Assembly: GCF_000025485.1 (NCBI RefSeq)
Contig: NC_013851.1
Span: 487,001 to 551,000, forward strand
Length of the DNA: 64,000 nucleotides
Reading direction: 5' to 3'
DNA from: Allochromatium vinosum DSM 180
Lineage (GTDB): Bacteria > Pseudomonadota > Gammaproteobacteria > Chromatiales > Chromatiaceae
Shown here: positions 1 through 11,891 of the stretch, in pieces
Layout of the letters: each line of letters begins with the position of its first letter
Position numbering within the stretch: the first letter of the stretch is position 1
The notes under the pieces: generated by a model
What the model was told of the DNA's origin: nothing
Database searches by the model: none
The model's input: only the letters and a program-made list of their open reading frames with translations
Position numbers and translations under genes: made by a program

Positions 1-2
1 TC

Positions 3-2002
<2,000 letters not shown>

Positions 2003-2006
<4 letters not shown>

Positions 2007-5000
2007 ACACATCTTCACCACAGAGGCTCGGTGCCGGACACGCCCCGCTGGCGGATCTGAGTCATGCGCTCCATACCCAGTTGAATGGCCTGCTCGGCAT
2101 GAGCGAGCTGCTCATGGAGACGGTGCTCGATCCCACTCAGCGCGGCTATGTCGAGACCCTGGCCCGTGCCGGCCGACGTTTGCAGGACGTGATCCGCGAT
2201 GTGCTGGATCTCGCGCGCATCGAAACGGGCCAGATCCAACTGGCGCCGCGCGAATTCGACCTCATGGGTGCGCTCGAAGCGGTGCTCGACTCCGCCGTCG
2301 AGCAGGCCGAAGTCGCCGGACTCGAACTCGCCGGCGATCTCGCGCCGGACCTGCCGTATCGTGTCCTCGGCGATCCGGACCGATTCGGGCGACTCCTGCG
2401 TTATCTGATCGAGGATTTGATCGATCTGACCCCCGCCGGGGAACTGCTGGTGCGTGCGAGCTGGCTGGAGGATCGGTTGCGCGTCGAGATCCTGACCGGG
2501 CAGGCGAATGGACTCGTGCTTCCAGCCGACAGCGGCGCCCCCTGGACGGGACGCGCCGCCGGTTCGGGGCTGGGGCTGACCGTCGCCTGTGCCTGGGCCG
2601 AATGCATGGGAGGGCGGATCTGGTCCGAACCGGAGTCGCTGGATGGCCGGCTCACCTGTGTCGAGCTGCCACTGGCGGTCGCCTCCAGCGAACGGCGTGG
2701 ACGCCACTTGGGCGGGATACTGGCCGGCGGCCGGGTGCTTCTGCTCGCTCCCGAGGGCCTGATGGCGCAGACGCTCGAAGCACGACTCGACGACCAGGGG
2801 CTGAGCGTGAGTCGAGCGACCGAGGTCGAGGCCGCGCGCCGGGCCGTGCGCGAGGCCGCCAGCTCGGGCGCACCCTTCGATGCGCTGCTCGTGGATGCGC
2901 GGGTCAAGGGGTTGGAGCCGTTGCTCTCGGAACGGTCGATCCAGTCCGAACCCGCGCTGGCGGCGCTCCAGCGTCTCCTGCTGGTCCCCCGGAGATCCGG
3001 ATGGCGCGACGATCAGGCCGCCGCGCTTGCGGTCACGGCCCAGTTGACCAAGCCGGTCACGCCGGGCGTCGTGCTGGCGGCTCTGAACGGCTCCGGTGCC
3101 GAACCTGTCCGCGCCGAATCCTGGATCGCCGAGGATGAGCCGCCCGTCGCAACGCCTCGTGCGGGGCTTGGACTCAGGGTGCTGGTCGCCGACGACAATG
3201 CCATCAACCAGGATACGGTCACGGCCATGCTCAGATCGCTCGGCTGTGAGTCGCGCATCGTATTCGATGGTCAGGCCGCCATCGAGGCCCTGAGCCGCGA
3301 GTCCTTCGATCTGGTGCTCATGGACTGCAAGATGCCGCTCATGGACGGTTACGAGGCCGCGCGACGCATCCGGCTCCAGGAAGGTGAGTCCCGTACCCGT
3401 CTGCCCATCATCGCCCTGACGGCCCACGCCCTGGAAGGCGACCAGGAGCGCTGTCGCGCGGCGGGCATGGACGACTATCTGACCAAGCCGCTCTCGCGGC
3501 GCGCACTCCGCGCGATGCTCGAACGCTGGTCGCCCCGGCGCTGGGAAGGGGGGGCGACCGGACCCGATCCCGAGTTCGGCTCCGGGCCGCTGTATGCGCT
3601 CTCGGCCGGCGTCGAAGCCTTCATGGACTGGCCGATCCTGGATCCGGGACCGCTCGACAGGGTGCGCGCCCTCGATGCCACGACGGGGAGCGCGTTGCAG
3701 GCGCGTCTGATCGGCGGCTTTCTCGAGGCCGAGTCCGGACTGAGCGCGGCGCTCCGTTCGGCCTTGGAGGCTCGCCGCTCCGCGCCCCTGACCGAGGCGG
3801 CGCGTGCGCTGGGAGCGAGTGCGGCGACGCTCGGTCTGAGGCGTCTGGCCGGACTGTGCGAGCACCTGGAACGTCTCCCCGAGTCGGCGCTGACGCCCCG
3901 GATGAGCGTCGAGTCCATCGCGACCCTGGACGCACTCCTGGTCCAGAGTCGCGCCGCCGTCGAGTCGCTCGCAGTTCGTTCGACGACGGATGCGGCCTCG
4001 ACCGCCGATCCCGCCCGGTCCTCGGGTTCGATGGACGCGCCCGATGCCCTGGACGGTTCGCCGCAACGCCACCCGGTCGAGCCGCCTTCGATCCTGATGA
4101 TCAGCGTCGATCCGGTACTCGAGTCCGGTGTGCGCTCGCAGCTTGCGGAGACTGAATGGCAGATCGTCTTCGCCCATGACGCCCAGAGCACGCTGGAGTC
4201 GGTCGCGCGCCGGCGTCCGGACCTGATCCTGCTCGATCTCATGGCGCCTGGGCTGGATGGGCATGAAATCTGCCATCGGCTCAGGCAGTACCCCGGCCTG
4301 GAGCTGATCCCGATCCTGGCCCTGATCGAGGACGAGGATCACGCGGCCATCGAGCGCGCCTACGAGGCCGGTGCCACCGATTTCCAGTTCAAACCGCTCA
4401 AGTGGCCGCTGCTGCTCCACCGCATCCGGTATCTGCTGCGCGGCCAGGCGACCCTGGAAGCGCTGCACCGCAGCGAAGCCAGCCAGAGCGCGCTGATCGC
4501 GGCCATCCCCGATGCCCTGCTGCGGCTCGACAGCCAGGGGCGGGTGTTGCAGTTCAAGTCCGGCTGGTTGCCGGGACAGGCCCGTGCGCGCCCCGAGTCG
4601 AGCGTCTCGACCCTGTCGGATCTGCTGCCGGAGTCGGCCTGTGCGGTCATTCGGCGCGAACTGGCCGCGACCCTGGTCGAGCACGGCGTGCGCGAGCTGG
4701 AGATCGATGTGACGGACGAACACGATGAGGCGCGCGTCTTCGAGGCGCGGCTCATCGCCATCGACGCCGATCAGATCATCCTGCTGTTGCGCGATATGAC
4801 CGAGCGTCAGCGTCGTCAGCGTGTGATCCAGCAACTGGCCTATCAGGACAGTCTCACCGGCCTGGCCAATCGTCGCCGCTTCAATCTGGATCTGGCGCGC
4901 GCCCTGGCCCACGCGCGCCGGCGCGACGATCGGCTGGCCCTGCTGTGCCTGGATCTCGATCGATTCAAGCGTGTCAACGACTCGCTCGGGCATGGCATCG

Positions 5001-6145
5001 GGGATGATTTGCTGCGCGTGGCCGCACAGCGGTTGCAGGATGCCGTCGACGAGGTCGGCACCGCGCTCAAGCCGCAGGGCATCGCCTTCGCCGGCACCAT
5101 TGCCCGGCTCGGGGGCGACGAGCTGACCCTGATCCTCAAGGGGCGCGATGCCGAGCGCATCGCCATGCGGGTCGCTGACGCCATCCTGAACAAATTCCGT
5201 CAACCCTTCCGGCTCGGCGGCCACTCGCTCGTCTGCACCGCCTCCATCGGCATCGCCTTGAGTCCGGACGATGGCGACACCCCCGAGATCCTGCTCAAGC
5301 ACGCCGACACGGCGCTCTATGCCGCCAAGCTCCAGGGGCGCGATACCTATCGGTTCTTCACCGCCCCCATGGGCGCGCGGGTCCGGCAGCGCCTGGAGAC
5401 CGAGGCGCGTCTGCGCCATGCGCTCGAGCACGACGAGTTCAGACTCCATTATCAACCCATCCTCGACAGTCGCACGCGCGCGCCCATCGCGTTGGAGGCG
5501 CTGTTGCGCTGGGAGGATCGCGAGCAGGGACTGCGCGAGCCGGAGAGCTTCATCCCGGTGGCCGACGAGTCGGGACTCATCCTGCCCATCGGTGCCTGGG
5601 TGATCGCGGAGATCGGGCGTCAACTGGCGCACTGGGCGAACCAGGGTCATGTCCAGCCGGTCTCGATCAACCTCTCGGAGGCCCAATTCAGCGATCGTGG
5701 TCTGATCGAGCGGTTGTTCCGGCTCGCGCGTGCCTGTCCGCCGGGGACGATCGAACTGGACGTCACTGAGAGTCTGCTGCTGGCGCGTGACGCGCGTCTG
5801 CTCGACACCCTGGCGCGTCTGCGTGAGCAGGGGATGCGGGTGGCCATCGACGACTTCGGGACCGGCTATTCCTCGCTCGCCCTGCTCAAGCATCTGCCGA
5901 TCGACACCCTCAAGATCGACCGCACCTTCATCCAGGAGATCGGGCGCGAGCACACCACCGAGCTACTGATCCGTACCATGATCGGTCTAGGGCATGGGCT
6001 CGGTCTGCGGCTGGTCGCCGAAGGGGTGGAGACCGAGGAGCAGCTCGCCTTTCTCGCGCGCGAGGGGTGTCACGCGGTGCAGGGCTTCCTACTCCAGCCT
6101 CCCGTTCCGGCTTCCAAGGTCGTGCCGGGTTGCGACGGTTCTTGA
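2003..6145 (+). CDS. Giant pseudokinase-like / multi-REC / GGDEF-EAL c-di-GMP signalling protein
   Basis: A 1380-residue cytoplasmic protein without a membrane segment. In order: a HisKA-like helix pair (His21 in [11 protein letters not shown]); an ATPase-like domain that lost the N-box Asn and the DTGIG motif but keeps GSGLGLTVA; a degenerate receiver (about 245-365); a canonical receiver (about 390-505, VADDN and MDCKMP); an HPt-like helical bundle (about 550-655) whose usual His is replaced by Arg ([13 protein letters not shown]); a third receiver (about 695-810, LLDLMAP); a PAS-like region; GGDEF (GGDEL near 1035, no RxxD inhibitory site before it); and EAL (EALLRW near 1165). The EAL domain keeps [20 protein letters not shown] and AEGVE, so phosphodiesterase activity is likely. 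Cyclase activity is less certain. Probably the output partner of the overlapping upstream kinase. Confidence 0.93.
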
Positions 6146-7294
6146 CAGGCCGGCCGCGACCACCAGATCACCCCAGACGTTGACGGCCGTGATCGGATAA
6201 TCGAAGAAGCGATCGACGATCAGATAGAGTGCGAGATACGTCTGGGGCAGTCCCAGCAGATCCAGCATGAAGGCCATCATGGCGATGCCGCCGCCCGGAA
6301 TCCCGGCCGTGCCGGCAGAGGAGGCCATGGTCAGCAGCACGATGAACAGCGCCTGCCACGGCGTGAGATCCACTCCGGCCAACTGCGACATGAAGATCAG
6401 CAGGATCGACTGATAGAGCGCCGAGCCGTCCATGTTGAGCGTGGCGCCCAGCGGCAGGGTCAGGCTGGTGATGCGCTCGGGGACGCCGAAGCGTTCCAGT
6501 GCTCGTTTCGAGACCGGATAGGTCGCCGAGCTGGAGGCGGTCGAGAGCGCCGTCAGCAGCGGTTCGCGGCAGGCGAGCGCCAGACGCCAGGGCGCGCGCC
6601 CGGTGAGCAGGTGATAAAGCAGGGGCAGGACGACCAGCGCATGGAGTCCGGCGGCCAGTGCTACGGCCCAGACGAAGGCGTGCAGTTGCAGGATCTCGGC
6701 CCAGTCCATGGCGGCGAGACTGGTATAGACCAGGGCGGCGATGCCGATCGGGGCCAGGGTCAGGATGCCGGCGAGCAGCTGCATCAGGAGCGCGTCGAGC
6801 GCCCGTGCGCCGCCGAGCAGGGTGTCGCGCTGGTCGGCCTGCAACCGGCGCGAGGCGAGCGCCGCCAGCATGGCCACGACGACGATGTGCAGGATGTTGC
6901 CCTCGGCCAGTGAGGCGAAGAGGTTGGTCGGGATCAGGTTGGCGATCAGGCGCTCCAGACTGAAGGCCGCGCCGTCCGGCGCCACCGCCTCCAGATCGAG
7001 CAGACCGACCGGGACGTTCTGCGACAAGGTCAGCCCGATCCCGGTTCCGAGCGCAGCGGCGATACAGGAAGTGATCAGGTAATAGAGCAGGGCGCGCCCG
7101 CCGATATGCCGCAGATCCCGCCCGCCGGCGAGCGAGGCATAGATGGAGACCAGGATCAGCGGCAGCATCAGGAGCTTGAGCAGCGACAGAAAGATCTGCC
7201 CGATCCAGGCCACGGTGGGCGCGCCCTGGGGGAGCAGGAGCGCCAGCGCGATGCCGAGGATCAGACCGCTGGGGATGGAGTAGAGCCGGCGCAT
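6089..7294 (-). CDS. Dicarboxylate/amino acid:cation symporter (DAACS family)
   Basis: A 401-residue, very hydrophobic inner-membrane protein with the family's pattern of about eight helices and re-entrant loops. Family-type stretches are seen: LPLGATLNMDGSA (the Na+/substrate loop) and ASSAGTAGIPGGG (hairpin 2). It should import C4-dicarboxylates or acidic amino acids with Na+ or H+. The substrate cannot be told from sequence. It lies 23 bp downstream of the Mur ligase gene and is probably cotranscribed with it. Its 3' end overlaps the convergent GGDEF-EAL gene by 57 bp, so its last 18 codons are read on both strands. Confidence 0.93.
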   Translation of the reverse strand: MRRLYSIPSGLILGIALALLLPQGAPTVAWIGQIFLSLLKLLMLPLILVSIYASLAGGRDLRHIGGRALLYYLITSCIAAALGTGIGLTLSQNVPVGLLDLEAVAPDGAAFSLERLIANLIPTNLFASLAEGNILHIVVVAMLAALASRRLQADQRDTLLGGARALDALLMQLLAGILTLAPIGIAALVYTSLAAMDWAEILQLHAFVWAVALAAGLHALVVLPLLYHLLTGRAPWRLALACREPLLTALSTASSSATYPVSKRALERFGVPERITSLTLPLGATLNMDGSALYQSILLIFMSQLAGVDLTPWQALFIVLLTMASSAGTAGIPGGGIAMMAFMLDLLGLPQTYLALYLIVDRFFDYPITAVNVWGDLVVAAGLSRTVATRHDLGSRNGRLE

Positions 7295-7317
7295 GGATCG
7301 TGGTTGCCTTGTCTCGG

Positions 7318-8781
7318 TCAGGAAGCCGATGTCCAGCCGAGTCGTTGCAGATTGGCGTCGACCTGTTCCTGATCGCTGTAGGGCGTCTTGTGTCCGTCGC
7401 GATCGATATAGCGCTCGTGGCCCTTGCCGGCGATGAGTGCGACCCAGGGTTCATCGTCCGGCCGGGCGGCGAGCTGGTCGAAGAGCCGGGCGATGGCCTC
7501 GGCGCGGTCGACGACGACGCTGTAGTCCTGATCTTCGGGGAATCCGGTCAGGATGTCGTCGATGATGCGCTCGGGCGGCTCGTGGCGCGGATTGTCGGAG
7601 GTGACGATGATCGCGTCCGAGTGGCGGGCGACGGCGGCGCCCATCAGCGGACGCTTGGAGCGGTCGCGATCGCCGCCGCAGCCGAAGAGCGTGACCACGC
7701 GCGCGTCGGGGAAGCCCTCGCGAATGGCGCCGAGGATGGTGTCGAGCGCGTCCGGGGTGTGGGCGAAGTCGATGACGATGGCGCGGTTGCCGTGGACGCG
7801 GCAGTCGAAGCGTCCGTCAACCGGCTGGAGATGGCGCCAGTGTTGGCGTGTCTCGTCGGTCGGCATGGCATCGAGCACACGCTCGGCCAGAGCGACCGCC
7901 AGCGCATAATTGGCGCGATTGTGCGCGAGGGCGAGGAAGGGCTTGGCCGCGATCGCCTCGGGCGGGAGCCGGGCCGGCTCCAGCACCTCGACCGGAACCG
8001 GCGTCGGACCAAGCGCGGCGAGCCGATCGGCGACGGCGCGGCTGGTGCAGTAGAGCCGTCCGCCGGGCCGGATCAGATCGAGCAGATGCGCCTTGGCCGC
8101 AAAATAGCTGGCCTCGTCGCGGTGATAGTCGAGATGATCCTGGGTGAAATTGGTCCAGCCGGCGTCCTGGAACGGGATACCCGCGACCCGACCCTGATCG
8201 AGTGCATGACTGCTGGCCTCCATCACCACCACGTCGGCCTGATCCTGATGGGCGTGCAGGAGCCGGCGCAGTTCGATCAGCGGCGGCGAGGTGAAGCCGG
8301 TCTCGACCTGACGCACGCCATCGAGGAAGACGCCGAGCGTGCCGATCGACAGCACGCGCCGGCCATGCGCGGCGAGGATGGATTCCAGATACTTCACGGT
8401 CGTCGTCTTGCCGTTGGTGCCCGTGACACCGATGAAGCGCAGCGCACCGGGCGCGAGCGGATAGACGACATCACAGAACCGGCGCACGACCTCGGCCCAG
8501 TCGCCCGGACGGGTGACATGGAGCGCGACTCCTGGCATCCGGTCGAAGCAGTCGAGCGGACGGTTGGTGACGAGTGCGGCGAAACGTCGTCCGGCGAAAT
8601 AGCGCCGATGGATCTCGCTGTCCGTCAGGCCATCATCGAAGCGCTGGAAGAGGAGGATGGAACCGTCGTCACAGGCATCGGCGCGCCACTGGATGTTGGT
8701 CGGGCGCGGCGCCTCGGGCGCGGGGCGGCTCCAGGCGAAGTCGGTGGTGGCGAGCAGATGGGTGAGGGCGTCGGTGAGCAT
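7318..8781 (-). CDS. Mur ligase family protein, MurE-like (UDP-N-acetylmuramyl-tripeptide synthetase type)
   Basis: 487 residues from the ATG at 8781. A longer open frame runs on upstream into the divergent gene and is not used. The central ATP-binding motif is VTGTNGKTTT. Downstream come the family's MEASSHALDQGR and NFTQDHLDYH motifs and a SDNPRHEPP motif, which matches the DNPR signature of meso-diaminopimelate-adding MurE. The N-terminal UDP-binding domain (about 1-105) is atypical and lacks the usual DSR...GDLF pattern. It stands outside any dcw cluster, so it may be a MurE paralogue rather than the essential enzyme. Whether another murE exists elsewhere cannot be seen. Confidence 0.85.
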   Translation of the reverse strand: MLTDALTHLLATTDFAWSRPAPEAPRPTNIQWRADACDDGSILLFQRFDDGLTDSEIHRRYFAGRRFAALVTNRPLDCFDRMPGVALHVTRPGDWAEVVRRFCDVVYPLAPGALRFIGVTGTNGKTTTVKYLESILAAHGRRVLSIGTLGVFLDGVRQVETGFTSPPLIELRRLLHAHQDQADVVVMEASSHALDQGRVAGIPFQDAGWTNFTQDHLDYHRDEASYFAAKAHLLDLIRPGGRLYCTSRAVADRLAALGPTPVPVEVLEPARLPPEAIAAKPFLALAHNRANYALAVALAERVLDAMPTDETRQHWRHLQPVDGRFDCRVHGNRAIVIDFAHTPDALDTILGAIREGFPDARVVTLFGCGGDRDRSKRPLMGAAVARHSDAIIVTSDNPRHEPPERIIDDILTGFPEDQDYSVVVDRAEAIARLFDQLAARPDDEPWVALIAGKGHERYIDRDGHKTPYSDQEQVDANLQRLGWTSAS

Positions 8782-8892
8782 GTTCGGGTCGTCGCTGGGG
8801 GTGGCGAATTTTGGTGCAAGTCGCCTTATACTGGCAGCGCGGTCTGTCCGTCCATCTTCAAGCCTTCGTGAACTCGAATCCGGGAGTCCATC

Positions 8893-9465
8893 ATGCGTCG
8901 AATCACCGTCACCGCCGTGGCCCTGTCCGCGTTCCTGCCGACCCTGGTCCTGGCTCAAGCCTGGACGCCCTATGGCCCCTATGCGCCGGGTGTAGCTCAA
9001 CCCGCGCCCTATGCCGGCTATCCGGGAGCCTATGGACCGCCCGTTCCGCCACCGTCCGGATTCGAATCGGCACCCTGGCCGTCTCAGGGCGCCGCTGAGC
9101 GGATGGCACCCCGCGAGCGTCCGGCCTGGCCGCGTCTGAGCCTCACGCGCCGCGCCACCGATGACGCCTATCTGATCGAGATCCAGCTCCAGAACATCCA
9201 GCCGGATCAGGTCGAGATCCGCCCGGCCGGTCGCGGTCTGGTCATCACGCACAGCGCCACGGTCCGCTTCAGCCAGAACGACACCCTGCCGGGTGGTGAC
9301 GGCTATCAGAGCCGTTACAGCATTTCGCGTGACACCAGCGGTCGGCGCGTGGGCTTGCCGCCGGATGCCGATCTGGCCGGCATGACGCGCGAGGTCTACG
9401 AGGACGGTCGCATCCTGATCCGCGTGCCCAGAGTCGCCGATGCCTGGCGCGGCGGGCGCTGGTGA
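8893..9465 (+). CDS. Secreted Hsp20/alpha-crystallin-like protein
   Basis: 190 residues. A Sec signal peptide (about 1-22, cleaved after VLAQA) is followed by a Pro/Tyr/Gly-rich linker (about 25-70). The C-terminal domain (about 78-190) resembles the alpha-crystallin fold: DAYLIEIQLQNIQPDQVEI, then LVI, then a Tyr-rich loop, then DGRILIRVPR, which fits the closing strand of small heat-shock proteins. Classical Hsp20 proteins are cytoplasmic, so export to the periplasm is unusual. It may be an envelope chaperone or stress protein. It is divergent from the Mur ligase gene and overlaps the next small gene by 4 bp. Confidence 0.75.
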   Translation: MRRITVTAVALSAFLPTLVLAQAWTPYGPYAPGVAQPAPYAGYPGAYGPPVPPPSGFESAPWPSQGAAERMAPRERPAWPRLSLTRRATDDAYLIEIQLQNIQPDQVEIRPAGRGLVITHSATVRFSQNDTLPGGDGYQSRYSISRDTSGRRVGLPPDADLAGMTREVYEDGRILIRVPRVADAWRGGRW

Positions 9466-9908
9466 GTTCGCGCATGCGCTTCGAGACCCCTCAGGACGTC
9501 GAGGACGCCTACTATGACGCGCTCGAAGCCGGCGATGCCGAGGCCATGGCCTCGGTCTGGGCCGACTCGGACGCGATCTTCTGCCTGCTGCCGATGACGC
9601 CTCTGGCCGTCGGCGAGCAGGTCGGGCGCCTGTGGCGCATCCTCTTCGAGCAGGGGCGGGGCTTCGATCTCCAGGTCAGGCATCTGCTCTGGATCGAGGA
9701 GGGCGATCTGGCGGTGCATCTGGTCGAGGAACGGCCGCAGATCCAGGCCGATCAGTTCCAGCCCGGTGTGCCGCTGCCCCCGCCGCTCTATGCCACCCAT
9801 GTCTTTCGGCGTGCGGCGGACGGCTGGCGGCTGCTGATGCATCAAAGCTCACCGACTCCGCCGCCGGCGCCCAGCATGCCCTCGGCGGGGCGGACGGCGC
9901 TGGCCTGA
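9462..9908 (+). CDS. SnoaL/NTF2-like (DUF4440-type) small protein
   Basis: 148 residues from a GTG that overlaps the preceding stop; an ATG at 9474 is an alternative. The N-terminal pattern EDAYYDALEAGDAEAMASVWADSD is the first helix of the NTF2-like cone fold, and the C-terminal strands (LYATHVFRRAADGWRLLMHQSS) fit the same family. No signal peptide. Such proteins bind small ligands or act as minor enzymes; no substrate can be assigned. It lies between the Hsp20-like gene and mtaB, 11 bp before the latter, so the three genes may form one transcript. Confidence 0.82.
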   Translation: MSSRMRFETPQDVEDAYYDALEAGDAEAMASVWADSDAIFCLLPMTPLAVGEQVGRLWRILFEQGRGFDLQVRHLLWIEEGDLAVHLVEERPQIQADQFQPGVPLPPPLYATHVFRRAADGWRLLMHQSSPTPPPAPSMPSAGRTALA

Positions 9909-9919
9909 TCGGAGCGGCG

Positions 9920-11329
9920 ATGCGCGTCCGGCTCCAGACACTCGGCTGCCGGCTCAACGAGGCCGAGCTTGAATCCTGGGCGCGTGACTTCCAGGCGCGC
10001 GGATTCACGATCGTCGAGGACGAGACGGCTCCGGCCGAGCTGATCGTGGTCAATACCTGTGCCGTCACGGGCGAGGCGGTGCGCAAGTCGCGCCAGATCC
10101 TGCGGCGTGCCCAACGGCGTCATCCGGGGGCGCGCCTGATCGTCAGTGGGTGTCTGGTCTCGCTCGACGGGGGCGCGACCAGTGCCGGTACGGCTCAGGC
10201 GTTTCCCCTGTCTTCGTTGCTCCCGACATCCACGCCGCCCGCGTCCTCAACGGTGGCCTCCGATGGACTCATCGTCGTCAATCGCGACAAGGATCGGCTG
10301 GTCGAACTCGTGCTTGCGGCACTCGGTCTCGATTCGGGCCTTCCACATCCGTCGGCAACCAACGCGATGGATCTGGCCGCGCCGCTTTTTGCGCGCGGAC
10401 GCCAGCGGGCCTTCGTCAAGATCCAGGACGGGTGCCGCTATCAGTGCACCTTCTGCGTCACCACTCAGGCGCGCGGCCCGGAACGCAGCCGTCCGCTGCC
10501 GGAGATCGTGCGCGAGGTCGAGCGCTTCCAGGATTCAGGCATCCGCGAAGTGGTGCTGACCGGCGTGCATCTCGGCGGCTATGGGGCCGATCTCGGGACG
10601 GATCTGACGCACCTGATCGAGCGCCTGTTGAACGAGACGGCGATTCCGCGCCTGCGTCTCGGCTCACTGGAACCCTGGGATCTGCCCGAGCGCTTCTGGT
10701 CGCTGTTCGCCGACCGGCGGCTGATGCCGCATCTGCATCTGCCGCTCCAGAGCGGTTCGGATCGGGTGCTCAGACGCATGGCGCGCCGCTGCAAGCGCGA
10801 TGAATACATCCGCTTGGTCGAGGGGGCGCGGGCGGCGATCCCGGATCTCAATCTCACCACCGACATCATCGTCGGCTTCCCCGGCGAGGACGACGACGAC
10901 TGGCGTCAGACATTTGAACTGGCCGAGTCGCTGCGTTTCGGGCACATCCATGTCTTCGGCTATTCGCCGCGTCCGGGTACGCCGGCGGCCGGCTTTGCGA
11001 ATCCGGTGGATGCACGCACGCGCCGGAGACGTGTCGGTGAACTGGAGTCGCTGGCGCACCGCTCGCGGCTCCAGATCCTGCGCGATCAGATCGGCAAGAC
11101 GGTGATGCTGCTGCATGAGCGTCTGCCCGATGCGTTCGAGGGACGGCCAAGATCGGGCTACACGCCCAACTATCTGCCGGTGCATGTGCATTCAGCGGCG
11201 CCGATCGGGGAGGGGAGTTTGATACAGGTGCGGATCACGGGACTCGACGCGGCGGCCGGCCTGCTGATCGCTGAGCCGACCGGCGTCGAGCCGATGGCGC
11301 CCGAGTGCATCGAGCCGGCTCAGGCGTAG
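9920..11329 (+). CDS. mtaB: tRNA (t6A37) methylthiotransferase MtaB-type radical SAM enzyme
   Basis: 469 residues from the ATG at 9920; the open frame extends upstream over the previous gene. The N-terminal UPF0004 domain has three cluster cysteines (TLGCRLNE, VNTCAVT, VSGCLVS). The radical-SAM core has CRYQCTFC (CxxxCxxC). The C-terminus has a TRAM-like part with the family's YTPNYLPV motif. MtaB converts t6A37 to ms2t6A37 in ANN-decoding tRNAs. The GCRLNE start distinguishes it from MiaB and RimO. A Ser/Pro/Thr-rich insert lies after the third Cys region (about residues 85-115). The 3' end overlaps a small convergent gene by 10 bp. Confidence 0.92.
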   Translation: MRVRLQTLGCRLNEAELESWARDFQARGFTIVEDETAPAELIVVNTCAVTGEAVRKSRQILRRAQRRHPGARLIVSGCLVSLDGGATSAGTAQAFPLSSLLPTSTPPASSTVASDGLIVVNRDKDRLVELVLAALGLDSGLPHPSATNAMDLAAPLFARGRQRAFVKIQDGCRYQCTFCVTTQARGPERSRPLPEIVREVERFQDSGIREVVLTGVHLGGYGADLGTDLTHLIERLLNETAIPRLRLGSLEPWDLPERFWSLFADRRLMPHLHLPLQSGSDRVLRRMARRCKRDEYIRLVEGARAAIPDLNLTTDIIVGFPGEDDDDWRQTFELAESLRFGHIHVFGYSPRPGTPAAGFANPVDARTRRRRVGELESLAHRSRLQILRDQIGKTVMLLHERLPDAFEGRPRSGYTPNYLPVHVHSAAPIGEGSLIQVRITGLDAAAGLLIAEPTGVEPMAPECIEPAQA

Positions 11330-11499
11330 ACATCGATGCCGGATTGACTCGTACTCTCCGCGCCCGGTCGCGAAGGCGGCGTCGGCGGCGAAGGTTCCGG
11401 CGGCGGCTGCCGGTTCTCGATGTTGCCTCCGGGCGGCGGGGTGGGCGCGGCCGGCTGGCTGGGTTTCATCGGTTGGATGTGGACTGAGCCGATTTCCAT
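11320..11499 (-). CDS. Small proline-rich hypothetical protein
   Basis: 59 residues from the ATG at 11499, preceded on the minus strand by a good GAGAGGTG ribosome-binding site. The sequence starts MEIGSVHIQPMKPSQ and continues as a Pro/Gly/Ser-rich tail ending GIDVYA. No signal peptide, membrane segment or known domain is seen. A longer frame upstream is available but its start lacks a ribosome-binding site. The good ribosome site argues for a real gene. Function unknown. Confidence 0.5.
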   Translation of the reverse strand: MEIGSVHIQPMKPSQPAAPTPPPGGNIENRQPPPEPSPPTPPSRPGAESTSQSGIDVYA

Positions 11500-11610
11500 G
11501 ACACACCTCTCAGTGCAGTAGGTTGGCTGGAATCTCTGCTTCAAGCATAAGCGCTTTCGAGGATGATGGTGTGCAGCCTGATGCATTGACTGCGCTGGCG
11601 CATGAAGTGC

Positions 11611-11639
11611 TTGGGTCGTCGCGAGTCATGCGCTATGAT
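11611..11639 (+). promoter_or_regulatory. Predicted sigma70 promoter of tRNA-Ser
   Basis: TTGGGT (11611-11616) and TATGAT (11634-11639) are separated by 17 bp and lie about 45 bp upstream of the tRNA. Prediction from sequence only. Confidence 0.5.
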
Positions 11640-11684
11640 TGCCGTCCCGCATCGCTGGGGCGCTTGTCGAGCGCTCCATTCTTC

Positions 11685-11772
11685 GGAGAGGTGGCTGAGC
11701 GGTCGAAAGCGGCGGTCTTGAAAACCGTTGACTCGAAAGGGTCCGGGGGTTCGAATCCCTCCCTCTCCGCCA
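11685..11772 (+). tRNA. tRNA-Ser (anticodon UGA)
   Basis: The acceptor stem GGAGAGG (11685-11691) pairs with CCTCTCC (11762-11768), followed by discriminator G and an encoded CCA. The anticodon loop CTTGAAA puts TGA at 11719-11721, giving tRNA-Ser for UCA/UCG. A long variable arm (class II) and the T-loop GGTTCGAATCC are present. Its 3' end abuts a short accessory region with an integrase remnant, as at many tRNA integration sites. Confidence 0.96.
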
Positions 11773-11891
11773 ATCAAATCAGGCATTTGCAAGAGCTTCA
11801 CCCCGCCAGGCCTGATCCAAAATCCCCGATTTGAGCGCACTACTCAAAAGCTACACTGGCGCCCACCGCAGCACACCAAACGGGGCGCGCG

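Noticed and set aside
2015-5953. 1312-codon open frame on the minus strand opposite the GGDEF-EAL gene
   Set aside because: It mirrors the codon bias of the plus-strand gene in GC-rich DNA; the translation has low complexity (Arg/Gln/Gly-rich) and no domain.
8811-8832. Promoter TTGGTG/TATACT before the Hsp20-like gene
   Set aside because: The spacer is only 10 bp, too short for a sigma70 promoter.
7300-8871. 523-codon plus-strand frame opposite the Mur ligase
   Set aside because: Shadow frame; the minus strand has clear Mur ligase motifs.
11777-11816. Inverted repeat ATCAGGC/GCCTGAT after tRNA-Ser as a terminator or att site
   Set aside because: Seven-base arms with a loop of about 27 bases and no T run; not enough for a terminator, and no second copy for an att site.
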